DNA of 64,000 nucleotides, from assembly GCA_965222335.1 (NCBI GenBank), contig OZ244944.1, positions 744,001-808,000 on the forward strand, written 5' to 3'. Position 1 is the stretch's first letter; every line of letters starts with the position of its first letter. This DNA is from G965222335 sp965222335 (GTDB lineage: Bacteria; Pseudomonadota; Gammaproteobacteria; Pseudomonadales; Halieaceae). Both the position numbers and the translations under genes were made by a program. Of the stretch, positions 26,197 to 33,980 are shown in pieces. The notes under the pieces were generated by a model, which had not been told where the DNA came from, searched no databases, and saw only the letters and a program-made list of their open reading frames with translations.

Positions 26197-26301
26197 GCCT
26201 AACGCCGAAGATAAGCGGCAGCCTTGGCAGAGCGAAGCGGCGACAAGGCTGTCCGGTGCAGGGCCGTCAGGCCCGGAACGTACTTGATTGACTTGTTAAC
26301 C
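26197..26301 (-). other. attC site 7
   Basis: In gene direction GGTTAACAAGTCAATC opens (the TAA ends the DUF2306 gene) and GCGTTAGGC closes the site. At 105 bases it is the longest in the array, with an extended inner hairpin containing CCTTGG/..CAAGG arms. Confidence 0.8.
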
Positions 26302-26661
26302 AAAAATCCACTGGTGGATTAGCCTACCTGGCGCCAGTGTGCCGAGTCCCGCACCAATAACCCCGTAAAAAGCGCCTACAGCAAACGCCCGGTGCCGTTT
26401 TGTATTGCCAGTTCGGGCAGAATAGACGGAAACACCAACACAGACCAATATCCAGACAGAGAGCAGGTGGATAGGACTGTAACCCCAGAAAAGGTCCATG
26501 AATCCAGTGAGCCAAAAGGACGAAATGGCCACAATGACCATGGCTGTCATCCAGGACCAACCGACCACTTTATGTACCTTTGTCCCTTTGCGAGCAAATA
26601 GCTGGCTAATCCCGGCCAGTAAAGCCCAGAGTGCTGCAGCAAGGTGAATAGTTGTCGCCAT
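26296..26661 (-). CDS. DUF2306-type membrane protein (cassette gene)
   Basis: 121-aa protein with four predicted helices. Features are HLAAALWALLAGISQLFARKG at the N-terminus, KVHKVVGWSWMTAMVIVAIS, then HLLSVWILVCVGVSVYSARTG and RHRAFAVGAFYGVIGAGLGT. The HK..G..W and RHRA....Y.G..GAG patterns match DUF2306 proteins of unknown function. The ATG at 26661 has AGGAG nine bases upstream. It fills the cassette between attC 7 and attC 8. Confidence 0.75.
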   Translation of the reverse strand: MATTIHLAAALWALLAGISQLFARKGTKVHKVVGWSWMTAMVIVAISSFWLTGFMDLFWGYSPIHLLSVWILVCVGVSVYSARTGNTKRHRAFAVGAFYGVIGAGLGTLAPGRLIHQWIFG

Positions 26662-26680
26662 CCGTGACTCCTGAAAGTGT

Positions 26681-26773
26681 GGTTAACGCTTGCCGCAGCG
26701 GCGGCCAGCCAGGCGCGAAGCGACTTGTTGGGCGTCCGGCCTCGAAGGGGCGTACTGCCGGCTCTTGTTATGT
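26681..26773 (-). other. attC site 8
   Basis: In gene direction ACATAACAAGAGCCGGC opens and GCGTTAACC closes the site (93 bases). GCCGGC arms and an internal CCCAACAAG are visible, so it may be a fusion of two partial sites. Confidence 0.7.
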
Positions 26774-26785
26774 GTCTGGGCCATG

Positions 26786-27067
26786 TTAAAAGGGAATCTC
26801 TGCGACGGCGGCATGAGACAAGCTGGCAAATGCCTCGGGGCGACTAAAACCCCCGAACAAATACGAATTCAGAATAATTCGAAGGCGCCTTTGAACGGCC
26901 TCGTTGGTGCCGCCAGATTGAAACTTACCAGCGTGATCTACGCAGTAATTGCGATGCCTTTCGATCGGCTCACCATCAAAATGATGAACGATGGCAAAGC
27001 TCTCATCGGTAAAACCTAGGATCACTAGTCGATCCAGCAACTCAACTGTGACTATAGGACTAGCCAT
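26786..27067 (-). CDS. Unknown 93-aa cassette protein
   Basis: Soluble small protein with no family recognised: ASPIVTVELLDRLVILGFTD, then ESFAIVHHFDGEPIERH and RRLRIILNSYLFGGFSRPE. The ATG at 27067 is preceded by GGAGG at four bases, so I prefer it to the longer frame from 27106 that runs into attC 9. It lies alone in its cassette. The protein looks folded (hydrophobic alternation, few low-complexity runs), but nothing identifies its role. Confidence 0.6.
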   Translation of the reverse strand: MASPIVTVELLDRLVILGFTDESFAIVHHFDGEPIERHRNYCVDHAGKFQSGGTNEAVQRRLRIILNSYLFGGFSRPEAFASLSHAAVAEIPF

Positions 27068-27082
27068 GAATCCTCCGAAGGC

Positions 27083-27139
27083 ACATAACGCTTCAGGTTG
27101 CGGCAACGGTATGCTGTCCGTAACCCTGACTTGTTAGCG
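27083..27139 (-). other. attC site 9
   Basis: In gene direction GCTAACAAGTCAGGGTTACGG opens (quoted to CAGGG) and GCGTTATGT closes the site (57 bases). Arms CAGGGTTACGG/CCGCAACCTG pair. It closely resembles attC 5. Confidence 0.82.
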
Positions 27140-27592
27140 CCAATTTCTCGGGAAGACAATTTCATTAGCTGAGAGCCACCTCAGTCCATGAGAAACAGCA
27201 CCGCCACCAAACAATTCTGCCAATATTTGCAGAGCATCAATATCACCTGAAGGCGAGAACTGCTCCATAGCATCACTGTCTACCAATACGACCTCAGGTA
27301 AGGGAATAGCCGCCCTTGCTAAAAATGCAATTTCTGCTCCCTGTATCCAGGCTGCTGAGTATGGCACTATAAGTCGGCCTGTCGCGGAGTATTTTCTCGT
27401 AGGGTAATCGGATGTCCCGGTGCATGCTGCATATGCACCTCTGTCACTGAACAGCGCATTCGATAAATTATCGAAACGACTCCGATCATCATGCCTGCGC
27501 CAGATGCGACCGCTTTCATTACGCTCAAGCTGATGTATACCAAATTCGATAGTTGCTGGTCGCTCCAAATCGGTAAGTATTTCTTCCCACAT
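27134..27592 (-). CDS. Unknown 152-aa cassette protein
   Basis: No family recognised. It begins WEEILTDLERPATIEFGIHQ and has HDDRSRFDNLSNALFSDRG, AYAACTGTSDYPTRKYSATG and a C-terminal GGAVSHGLRWLSANEIVFPR. Composition is that of a soluble cytosolic protein. The ATG at 27592 has GGAG about eight bases upstream. The TAA lies in the opening core of attC 9 and the start is 26 bases from attC 10. Confidence 0.62.
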   Translation of the reverse strand: MWEEILTDLERPATIEFGIHQLERNESGRIWRRHDDRSRFDNLSNALFSDRGAYAACTGTSDYPTRKYSATGRLIVPYSAAWIQGAEIAFLARAAIPLPEVVLVDSDAMEQFSPSGDIDALQILAELFGGGAVSHGLRWLSANEIVFPRNWR

Positions 27593-27617
27593 AGCTTAGC
27601 TCCGCACTCCGATTTTG

Positions 27618-27672
27618 CGCTAACGCCGAAGGCAGCGGCGGTGTAACCGTCCGCTGCCCTTACTTGTTATTG
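27618..27672 (-). other. attC site 10
   Basis: In gene direction CAATAACAAGTAAGGGC opens and GCGTTAGCG closes the site (55 bases). Arms AAGGGCAGCGG/CCGCTGCCTT pair. It is identical to attC 11 over the inner part. Confidence 0.85.
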
Positions 27673-27968
27673 CAGCGCTGGGAAAGCCAATCCGACAACC
27701 ACGTTGCCGGAGCGCCAGAGGAGGCTTTGGCTCAGCAAACGCTGCAGGAACGAGGCTACACATTCTGCCGGAACAGCGAGGCTTTGAGGTGGAGAGGCTG
27801 TATGCGAAGTGGCGTTTCCGCGGAAACGCGCGCCGGTTATAAGTAACGCACGGAACAACGTCTTCGAGATATAACACACGCAGACCCCTGGAGATCAGAA
27901 GCGCTGATCGAAGTGCACTGCTGCTTACAAACTCCATGCTCTGACCCTTGGTGGTTGCGCTCAATAAC
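27625..27968 (-). repeat. Duplicated gene-less cassette, copy B (344 bp)
   Basis: This 344-bp unit is followed directly by a second unit of exactly the same length (27969-28312). Aligned by eye without gaps they differ at about 20 positions, mostly in the middle; the attC end and the opposite end are identical. A 114-codon frame on the minus strand exists from a TTG but runs on through the attC, and the differences between copies change many residues, so I do not call it a gene. It carries palindromic element copy 2. Confidence 0.8.
27814..27868. repeat. Palindromic element, copy 2
   Basis: GTTTCCGCGGAAAC at 27814-27827 is followed by GCCGGTTATAAGT and further right by GAGATATAA, in the same order and close to the same spacing as copy 1. 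It lies mid-way in cassette copy B. Confidence 0.8.
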
Positions 27969-28016
27969 GCCGAAGGCAGCGGCGGTGTAACCGTCCGCTG
28001 CCCTTACTTGTTATTG
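27962..28016 (-). other. attC site 11
   Basis: In gene direction CAATAACAAGTAAGGGC opens and GCGTTATTG closes the site (55 bases). Its inner arms are the same as in attC 10. It separates the two duplicated cassettes. Confidence 0.85.
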
Positions 28017-28312
28017 CAGCGCTGAGAAAGCTAACCCGACAACCACGTTGCCGGAGCGCCAGCGTAGGCTCTGGCTCAACAAACGCTGCAGGAATGAGGC
28101 TACGGATTCTGCTGGAACAACCAGGCTTTGAGGTGGAGAGGCTGTATGCGACGTGACGTTTCCGCGGAAACGCGTGCCGGTTATAAGTAACGCACGGAAC
28201 AACGCCTTCGAGATATAACACACGCAGACCGCTGGAGATCGGAAGCGCTGATCGAAGTGCACTGCTGCTTACAAACTCCATGCTCTGACCCTTGGTGGTT
28301 GCGCTCAATAAC
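27969..28312 (-). repeat. Duplicated gene-less cassette, copy A (344 bp) and array end
   Basis: Near-identical partner of the unit at 27625-27968. Its right end is the core CAATAAC (28306-28312), the last cassette boundary of the array; the next 167 bp to ppc show no attI, integrase or gene. As in copy B, a 115-codon frame crossing the attC is not accepted as a gene. Confidence 0.8.
28158..28212. repeat. Palindromic element, copy 3
   Basis: GTTTCCGCGGAAAC at 28158-28171, extended here to ACGTTTCCGCGGAAACG flanks, then GCCGGTTATAAGT and GAGATATAA. Nearly identical to copy 2, as expected from the cassette duplication. Confidence 0.8.
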
Positions 28313-28479
28313 AGCTTACTATATGGACTAAGTCAGTGTGCGCATGCATTCAATCGAGCCTCGCTGGAATTGCCGCGACAGTTTACCCATCTCGCCAACC
28401 TTACCCCGATAAATCGATCCTGAAACAAGCAATCTGTCATCGGATGGACGTCAGTCGCCTCGGGGCAGGTTCCCGGCAT

Positions 28480-31122
28480 CTACCCCGTATTACGCATCCC
28501 CGCGGCAATCCCGGCGAAGGTGACCATAATGGCTTGGTCGAGGTTGGGCTGGGGGTCCTTGCGCTGGCGCTGCAGGAGTTCGGCCTGCAGCGCGTTGAGT
28601 GGATCGGTGTAGATATTGCGCAGGCGGATGGACTCGCGAATCCAGGGGGTTTCCTCCAGGGGTGCTGAGACCCCGTTCAGGGCGAGCACGGTATCCGTGT
28701 CGTGGGCCAGCTGGGCGCGCAGGCCGGCGCCGATATGCCGCAGCTCCTCCGGCACCAGGCAGTCATCGTAATGGGCTGAGAGGCCGGCATCGGTCTTTGC
28801 GAAAACCATTTCCAGCATGGACAGGCGGGTGGCGAAGAACGGCCATGAGGCTGCCATCTCCCGCAGTACCTCGCTCTCGCCGCGGTCGATGGCCATCTGC
28901 AGGGCCTTGCCCGCGCCGAGCCAGGCGGGCAGCATCAGGCGGTTCTGGGACCAGGCAAAAATCCAGGGAATCGCGCGCAGGCTCTCGATGCCGCCACCCT
29001 TGGCCCGGCGCGCCGGTCGCGAGCCCAGGGGCAGGCCCGCCAGTTCCTGCTCCGGCGTGGCGTGACGAAAATAGGGCACAAACTCCGGTTCGCCCCGGAT
29101 CACCGCGCGGTAGGCATCACAGGAGTCAGCCGAAAGCTTCTCCATGATCTCGCGCCACTCAGGTTTTGGTGCGGGTGGCGTAGACAGGTTGGCGCGGCAG
29201 ATCGCCGTGGTATAGAGCGCCAGGGTCTTGATTGCCAGTGAACTCCAGCCGAGCTTGGCCCGGATCATCTCCCCCTGCTCGGTCACCCGCAGGCCGTGTT
29301 CCAGGGAGCCCGGTGGCTGGGACAGCAGCGCCGCATGGGCCGGGGCGCCGCCGCGACCGATGGTGCCGCCGCGGCCGTGGAACAGGGTCAGCTTCACATC
29401 GTAAGGGGCACAGGCCTCCAGCAGCTCCTCCTGGGCCCGGTACTGGGCCCAGGAGGCAGCCAGCACCCCGGCGTCCTTGGCCGAATCCGAGTAGCCGATC
29501 ATCACCATCAGGCGCCCGCCAATGTGGCCGCGGTACCAGGGCGACTCCAGCAGGGACTCCATCACCTGGCGCGCGCGCGACAGGTCATCCAGGGTCTCAA
29601 ACAGGGGCGATACCGGTAGGTCGAAGGGGCAGCCGGTCTCCCTCAGCAGCAGGTGCACCGCGAGCACGTCCGAGGCCTGGCGCGCCATGGAGATCACGTA
29701 GGCGCCCAGGGAATCCTCCGGCTGCCGGGCAACCACGCGGCAGGTGTCGAGCACCTCGACCACGTCCGCCGAGGGTTCCCAGCGCGTCGGGATCAGCGGC
29801 CGCCGGCTGGACAGCTCCTGTAACAGGAAGGCGCAGCGGGCCTGCTCATCCCACTCTCCATAATCACCCAGCCCGAGGTAGCCGGTCAGTTCGGACAGGA
29901 CCTGGGTGTGCCGTGCACTGTCCTGGCGGATGTCGTGGCGCACCAGGTGCACGCCGAAACACTTAACCCGGCGCAGCAGATCCAACAGGCCCTCGTCGGC
30001 AATACTCTGCATGCCGCAGGCGAGCATGGACTCGTAGCAGGCCATCAGGGGTTCCCACAGCGCGGACTCGGGCAGGGGTGCCAGGGACTTCCTGCGACCC
30101 GAGGCAAGCAGTTCCTCGATATCCGCCAGGTGCTCGCGCAGGACCTGGCGCACTTCCCGTAGCACCTCCCGGTAGGGCTCGTGGGCGTTACCCGCGCGCT
30201 TGCGCAGGGCGTCGGTGCAGGCGGTCATGGACAGCTCCTCCACCAGCTCCTCTACATCCTGCAGGTACAGCTGGGTGGCCTGCCAACGGCTGAGCCATAT
30301 GACCTCGTCGGTGACCTCGGCGGTCACATTGGGATTGCCGTCGCGGTCGCCGCCGATCCAGGACACGAAGCGCACCGGCGCCGCGTCCAGGGGCAGGCCC
30401 ACGCCGCAGCAGTCCTGCAGGGCAGCATCCAGGCGCCGCAGGAACTCGGGTACCGCCCGCCACAGGGAATCCTCGACCACGGCGAATCCCCACTTGGCCT
30501 CGTCAACCGGCGTCGGGCGCTGCAGACGAAAGTCGTCACCGTGCCAGATCTGGGCAATCAGCTCTCGCAGGCGGTCGTGCAGTCGCTGTCGCTCGCGCTC
30601 GGTCAGGCCCTCGAGTTCCAGCTGCGACAGGCAGCGCCCGATTTCGGTGTGCTTGTGAATCAGGGTCCGGCGCATGATCTCCGTGGGGTGCGCGGTCAAT
30701 ACCAGCTCAATGCGCAGTTTCTCGATGGTTTCCACGATCGCCTCGCGGGGCACACCTTCTTCGGCGAGCGACTGCAGGGTGGAGGTCAGGTTGCGCGAGG
30801 CAGACAGCACCGGGTCCATATGCCGCGACACCGTGTGGTGCTGGTCGGCTATGTTGGCGAGATTTAGAAACTGGCTGAAAGCCCTGGCCACCGGCACCAG
30901 CTGGGCATTATCCAGTTGCCGCAGTTCATCCAACAGCTCGGAGCGTGTCACCTGTACGGGGTCAGCGTCAGCCTGGCGCGAGGTTTTCGACTGGCCGCGG
31001 ATGCGCTCGATCAGCGCCAGGAACTCGTCGCCCTCGGCATTGGCAATGGTTTCGCCGAGCAACCTGCCCAGGAAACTGACGTTACTGCGCAGATAACTGT
31101 AGTCTACGGCTTCCTCTTCCAC
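28480..31122 (-). CDS. ppc: Phosphoenolpyruvate carboxylase
   Basis: Cytosolic anaplerotic enzyme making oxaloacetate from PEP and bicarbonate. The 880-aa length is typical. Hallmarks: VLTAHPTEIMRRTLIHKH near residue 136 (catalytic His), GGDRDGNPNVTAEVT, MIGYSDSAKDAG, FHGRGGTIGRGGAP (substrate-binding Arg/Gly loop) and FAWSQNRLMLPAWLG, ending MRNTG as in E. coli. The start is GTG at 31122 with GGAGG six bases before it. It is the last gene of eda-gapdh-like-gap-ppc, 15 bp after gap. To its left lies the cassette array. With oadGAB in the same window it gives a PEP-to-oxaloacetate-to-pyruvate route. Confidence 0.96.
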   Translation of the reverse strand: MEEEAVDYSYLRSNVSFLGRLLGETIANAEGDEFLALIERIRGQSKTSRQADADPVQVTRSELLDELRQLDNAQLVPVARAFSQFLNLANIADQHHTVSRHMDPVLSASRNLTSTLQSLAEEGVPREAIVETIEKLRIELVLTAHPTEIMRRTLIHKHTEIGRCLSQLELEGLTERERQRLHDRLRELIAQIWHGDDFRLQRPTPVDEAKWGFAVVEDSLWRAVPEFLRRLDAALQDCCGVGLPLDAAPVRFVSWIGGDRDGNPNVTAEVTDEVIWLSRWQATQLYLQDVEELVEELSMTACTDALRKRAGNAHEPYREVLREVRQVLREHLADIEELLASGRRKSLAPLPESALWEPLMACYESMLACGMQSIADEGLLDLLRRVKCFGVHLVRHDIRQDSARHTQVLSELTGYLGLGDYGEWDEQARCAFLLQELSSRRPLIPTRWEPSADVVEVLDTCRVVARQPEDSLGAYVISMARQASDVLAVHLLLRETGCPFDLPVSPLFETLDDLSRARQVMESLLESPWYRGHIGGRLMVMIGYSDSAKDAGVLAASWAQYRAQEELLEACAPYDVKLTLFHGRGGTIGRGGAPAHAALLSQPPGSLEHGLRVTEQGEMIRAKLGWSSLAIKTLALYTTAICRANLSTPPAPKPEWREIMEKLSADSCDAYRAVIRGEPEFVPYFRHATPEQELAGLPLGSRPARRAKGGGIESLRAIPWIFAWSQNRLMLPAWLGAGKALQMAIDRGESEVLREMAASWPFFATRLSMLEMVFAKTDAGLSAHYDDCLVPEELRHIGAGLRAQLAHDTDTVLALNGVSAPLEETPWIRESIRLRNIYTDPLNALQAELLQRQRKDPQPNLDQAIMVTFAGIAAGMRNTG

Positions 31123-31137
31123 CCGATTCCTCCCGGA

Positions 31138-32136
31138 TTACCACTGGTCCAGAAGGGCTAGCAGGTCGCACACCCGGCTGGAATAGCCCCACTCGTTGTC
31201 GTACCAGTTCAGCACCCGCAGATAGCGACCGCCGGTCACGGCGCTGAAACCGGCGTCATAAATGGACGAATGGGAATTACCGATAATATCAGAGGACACG
31301 ATCGGGCGGTCGCTGTACTGCAGGATACCGCGCAGGCGCTCGGAATCCGCCGCCTCGCGCACCGCGGCATGCACGTCGTCCACCGCGATCTCGCGTCCCA
31401 GTTTCACAAACAGGTCGACCACCGAGCCATCGGGCACAGGCACCCGCGCAGCGATGCCGTGCAGGCGACCCTTGAGCTGCGGCAGCACTTCCCCCACCGC
31501 TTTCGCGGCCCCGGTAGAGGTGGGAATGATATTCTCCGCCGCGGCGCGACTGCGCCGCCAGTCGGAATGCGGGACATCGGCGAGTCGCTGGTCATTGGTG
31601 TAGGCGTGCACCGTGTTGATCACGCCCTCCTCGATGCCAAAAGCATCGTGCAGCACCCGGGCCATTGGCGCCAGGCAGTTGGTGGTACAGCTGGCATTGG
31701 AAATAATCCGGTGCGAGTCTTGCAGGCCGTCCTCGTTGACCCCCAGCACCACGGTGAAATCAATCGGGTCCGAAGCTGGCACCGTCAGTACCACGCGCCC
31801 CGCGCCCGCCTGCAGGTGCTGTTCCAGCTGCGCGCGTTTGCGGAACGCGCCGGTGGCCTCGATCACCGCATCGATGCCCATTTCCCCCCAGGGCAATGCC
31901 GCAGGGTCGCGTTCGCAAAGCAGCTTGACCCGCCCCTTCGGGGTCACGAAATGCCCATCCTCCAGGCTCAGCTGCTTGCCGAAGGGGCCCATTATCGTGT
32001 CGTAATCGAGCAGGTAGCGCAGCGCCTCCGGATCGAACAGGTCATTGATCGCCACAACCTCGATCCCGGGCATGTCTTCGATAATCCTGAACACCGAGCG
32101 GCCGATACGGCCAAATCCGTTTATCGCGACTTTCAT
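31138..32136 (-). CDS. gap: Glyceraldehyde-3-phosphate dehydrogenase (type I)
   Basis: Oxidises glyceraldehyde 3-phosphate to 1,3-bisphosphoglycerate with NAD(P). The 332-aa protein has the N-terminal GFGRIGRSVFR nucleotide loop, the active-site SNASCTTNCLAP with the catalytic Cys at residue 150, the partner His in VHAYTNDQ, and RRSRAAAENIIPTSTGAAKA for phosphate binding. The C-terminus has NWYDNEWGYSSRVCDLL. All key residues are present. It overlaps the upstream paralogue by ATGA, so the two are translationally coupled. Cofactor preference and whether it works in glycolysis or gluconeogenesis cannot be settled. Confidence 0.94.
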   Translation of the reverse strand: MKVAINGFGRIGRSVFRIIEDMPGIEVVAINDLFDPEALRYLLDYDTIMGPFGKQLSLEDGHFVTPKGRVKLLCERDPAALPWGEMGIDAVIEATGAFRKRAQLEQHLQAGAGRVVLTVPASDPIDFTVVLGVNEDGLQDSHRIISNASCTTNCLAPMARVLHDAFGIEEGVINTVHAYTNDQRLADVPHSDWRRSRAAAENIIPTSTGAAKAVGEVLPQLKGRLHGIAARVPVPDGSVVDLFVKLGREIAVDDVHAAVREAADSERLRGILQYSDRPIVSSDIIGNSHSSIYDAGFSAVTGGRYLRVLNWYDNEWGYSSRVCDLLALLDQW

Positions 32137-33158
32137 GCCACGGCCTCCTGCTCGCTATCGAGCTTCGCATACAGGCGCACAACATCCAGCAGGCGCGCCG
32201 CGTGGCCCAGGCTCTCATACCAGCTCAGGCACTTGAGGATGTGGTCGCCGGCCTTGATCGTGCCCTTCGCATCGAACAGCAGGGAATGGGCGTTGCCAAT
32301 CACGTCCGAGGACACAATCGGGTCCTCCACCACGTCGACAATACCCGGGAAATCCGGGGCGCGTCGGCGCATCTCCGCGTTGATGTCCTCGGCGGTCACA
32401 GCACTGTCGGCGAGCACCAGGTTGACGTCCAGCAGGCAGCCCTCGTGAATCGGTACGTTGAGGGCCGAGGTCAGGATGCGCCCGTCCATCCCCGGTACGA
32501 TATGCCCCAGCCACTGCCCGGCCTCGTGGCTGTTGGGGATAATATTCTCGGCGGCGGAGCGACTGCGGCGAAAATCACTGCCGGCGTAGTCCTGTAGCGC
32601 CTGGTCCGAGGTGTAGGAATGCACCGAGGTCATGCTGCCGCACTCAATCTCGAACCGTGCGCAGAGGATGTGCAGGAGCAGTGCCAGCGCCGAGGTGGTG
32701 GCCGAGCCGGCGGAAACCATGCGGTCCGTGGCGGCAATCCCGGCGTGGTTGATGCCCGGCACCACGATCCGGTCGATGGCATCCAGGGGCAGGGTCCGCA
32801 GCAGAATACGGGGCGCACCGTTATCCAGGTGATCCTGCATGTGCGCGCGCTCTCGGAATTTGCCGGTCGCGTCAATCACCATATCCACGCCAAACATATC
32901 CCAGGGCATTTCCGCGGGCTGGTCGATACGCATCAAGCGTGCGCGAAAGCGATCATTGGCCAGGAAGTTCCCCGCGAGCTGGTGCCGGGCAGGGTTTTCC
33001 ACCTCGGAACACAGCAGGTAATGCAGGATATCGGCCTTGCCGATGTCGGCTATCGCCACGACCTCGACATCCTCGCTGCGGGAAGCGAGTTCGTAAATCT
33101 GCCGGCCGGTCTGGCCGAAGCCCATAATACCCACCCTCACGGGCCGTTGCTGTGCCAT
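32133..33158 (-). CDS. GAPDH paralogue lacking the catalytic cysteine
   Basis: 341-aa protein with the full GAPDH layout: dinucleotide loop GIMGFGQTGRQIYEL, VIDATGKFRERAHMQDHLDNG, SVHSYTSDQALQDY (partner His kept), DFRRSRSAAENIIPNSHEAG and DPIVSSDVIGNAHS. At the active site the usual S-N-A-S-C-T-T-N-C reads S-A-G-S-A-T-T-S-A, so the catalytic Cys is Ala (residue 153, bases 32700-32702). Phosphorylating dehydrogenase activity is therefore not expected. It lies between eda and gap, 17 bp from eda and overlapping gap by 4 bp. It may be a regulatory or structural partner of Gap, or a NAD-binding protein with a new role. The reading frame is intact, arguing against decay. Confidence 0.85.
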   Translation of the reverse strand: MAQQRPVRVGIMGFGQTGRQIYELASRSEDVEVVAIADIGKADILHYLLCSEVENPARHQLAGNFLANDRFRARLMRIDQPAEMPWDMFGVDMVIDATGKFRERAHMQDHLDNGAPRILLRTLPLDAIDRIVVPGINHAGIAATDRMVSAGSATTSALALLLHILCARFEIECGSMTSVHSYTSDQALQDYAGSDFRRSRSAAENIIPNSHEAGQWLGHIVPGMDGRILTSALNVPIHEGCLLDVNLVLADSAVTAEDINAEMRRRAPDFPGIVDVVEDPIVSSDVIGNAHSLLFDAKGTIKAGDHILKCLSWYESLGHAARLLDVVRLYAKLDSEQEAVA

Positions 33159-33175
33159 GGCTTGTGCTCTCCTGC

Positions 33176-33799
33176 TCAGGAATCCTCGCGCATCGCCGCC
33201 GCGGCGAGCGCACCGATCTGCTGCCAGTCACCCGCCGCCACCAGCGACGGCGCCACCATCCAGGAGCCACCGCAGCAGACCACGTTGGGCAGCGCCAGGT
33301 AGGCGCGGAAGTTATCCGGGGTGAGCCCCCCAGTGGGACAAAAGCTGACCCCGGGAAAGGGCCCTCCCAGGGATTTCAGGGTCGCCACCCCGCCGAGGCT
33401 CTCCGCCGGAAACAGCTTGAAGCACGACAGGCCCAACTCCAGGCCCTGCATCACCTCGGAGGCCGTGGCCACCCCCGGGACAAAATCGACACCCGCCTCC
33501 TGCGCCGCCCGCAGCAGTGCCGGGGTGGCGCCTGGACTCAGCAGCAAGTCCGCGCCCGCGGCCATCGCTGCATCAATCTCCGCCGGGCTGGTCACGGTGC
33601 CCGCCGCCACGCGCAGCCCCGGGACTTCGGCAGAGACCGCGCGAATACTCTCCAGCGCGGCGTCCGTGCGCAGGGTGATTTCAACCGCGCCCATGCCCGC
33701 TTCGTACAGGGTGCGGGACAGCATCACTGTACTGGGGACGTCACTGGCGGTAATCACCGGGAGCACGCGCGCGGCGCGCAGGTCGTCGAGCAGGGCCAT
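33176..33799 (-). CDS. eda: KDPG (2-keto-3-deoxy-6-phosphogluconate) aldolase
   Basis: Class I aldolase splitting KDPG into pyruvate and glyceraldehyde 3-phosphate at the end of the Entner-Doudoroff path. The 207-aa protein shows VLPVITASD, AVEITLRTDAALESI (Glu base), VAAGTVTSPAEID, FVPGVATASEVMQGLELG, CFKLFPAESLGG (Schiff-base Lys) and FCPTGGLTPDNF. First gene of the minus-strand run with the two GAPDH genes and ppc: its product G3P is the Gap substrate. No edd, zwf or HexR gene is in the window. The stretch to the divergent MFS gene is 181 bp. Confidence 0.93.
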   Translation of the reverse strand: MALLDDLRAARVLPVITASDVPSTVMLSRTLYEAGMGAVEITLRTDAALESIRAVSAEVPGLRVAAGTVTSPAEIDAAMAAGADLLLSPGATPALLRAAQEAGVDFVPGVATASEVMQGLELGLSCFKLFPAESLGGVATLKSLGGPFPGVSFCPTGGLTPDNFRAYLALPNVVCCGGSWMVAPSLVAAGDWQQIGALAAAAMREDS

Positions 33800-33921
33800 T
33801 TTTGCCTCGAGGTTACGATGAGGAGTGTCATTACTCTACCGCAAGCGCGGCAGGATTGCCCAATGTGCCGGGGGCGGGCGCGAATACCGCAACAAAATGT
33901 GATTACTGCCCGGGAATCCCC

Positions 33922-33950
33922 TTAAAGCGGTCCCGGGCCTGGTTTACACT
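33922..33950 (+). promoter_or_regulatory. Possible promoter of the MFS gene
   Basis: TTAAAG (33922-33927) and TACACT (33945-33950) are 17 bases apart and end 30 bases before the MFS ATG. Match to the sigma-70 consensus is partial; by eye only. Confidence 0.3.
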
Positions 33951-33980
33951 GCCCGCTTCCATGATCGTCAATGCCCGCTT

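Larger units (their letters stand above)
22146..28312 (-). mobile_element. Integron gene-cassette array without integrase (CALIN)
   Basis: About eleven attC sites separate short single genes read on the minus strand. Read in gene direction, most sites begin TAACAAG just at or inside the stop codon and end GCGTTA, with inverted arms between, the hallmark of attC. Cassette genes start within a few tens of bases of the previous site. No intI gene or attI is visible: right of the last core site (28306-28312) there are 167 bp and then ppc. The cassette genes are visibly richer in A+T than the surrounding chromosome. Transcription would have to come from the right end or from promoters in cassettes. 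By established usage a set of attC sites lacking integrase is a CALIN. Confidence 0.88.

Noticed and set aside
27620..28308. Two overlapping 114/115-codon frames in the duplicated cassettes as real genes
   Set aside because: They start at TTG, run through the attC sites, and the two copies differ at many amino-acid positions without a pattern of constraint.
28313..28479. attI site or integrase remnant between the array and ppc
   Set aside because: No reading frame or core-site cluster resembling attI was found in this short gap.
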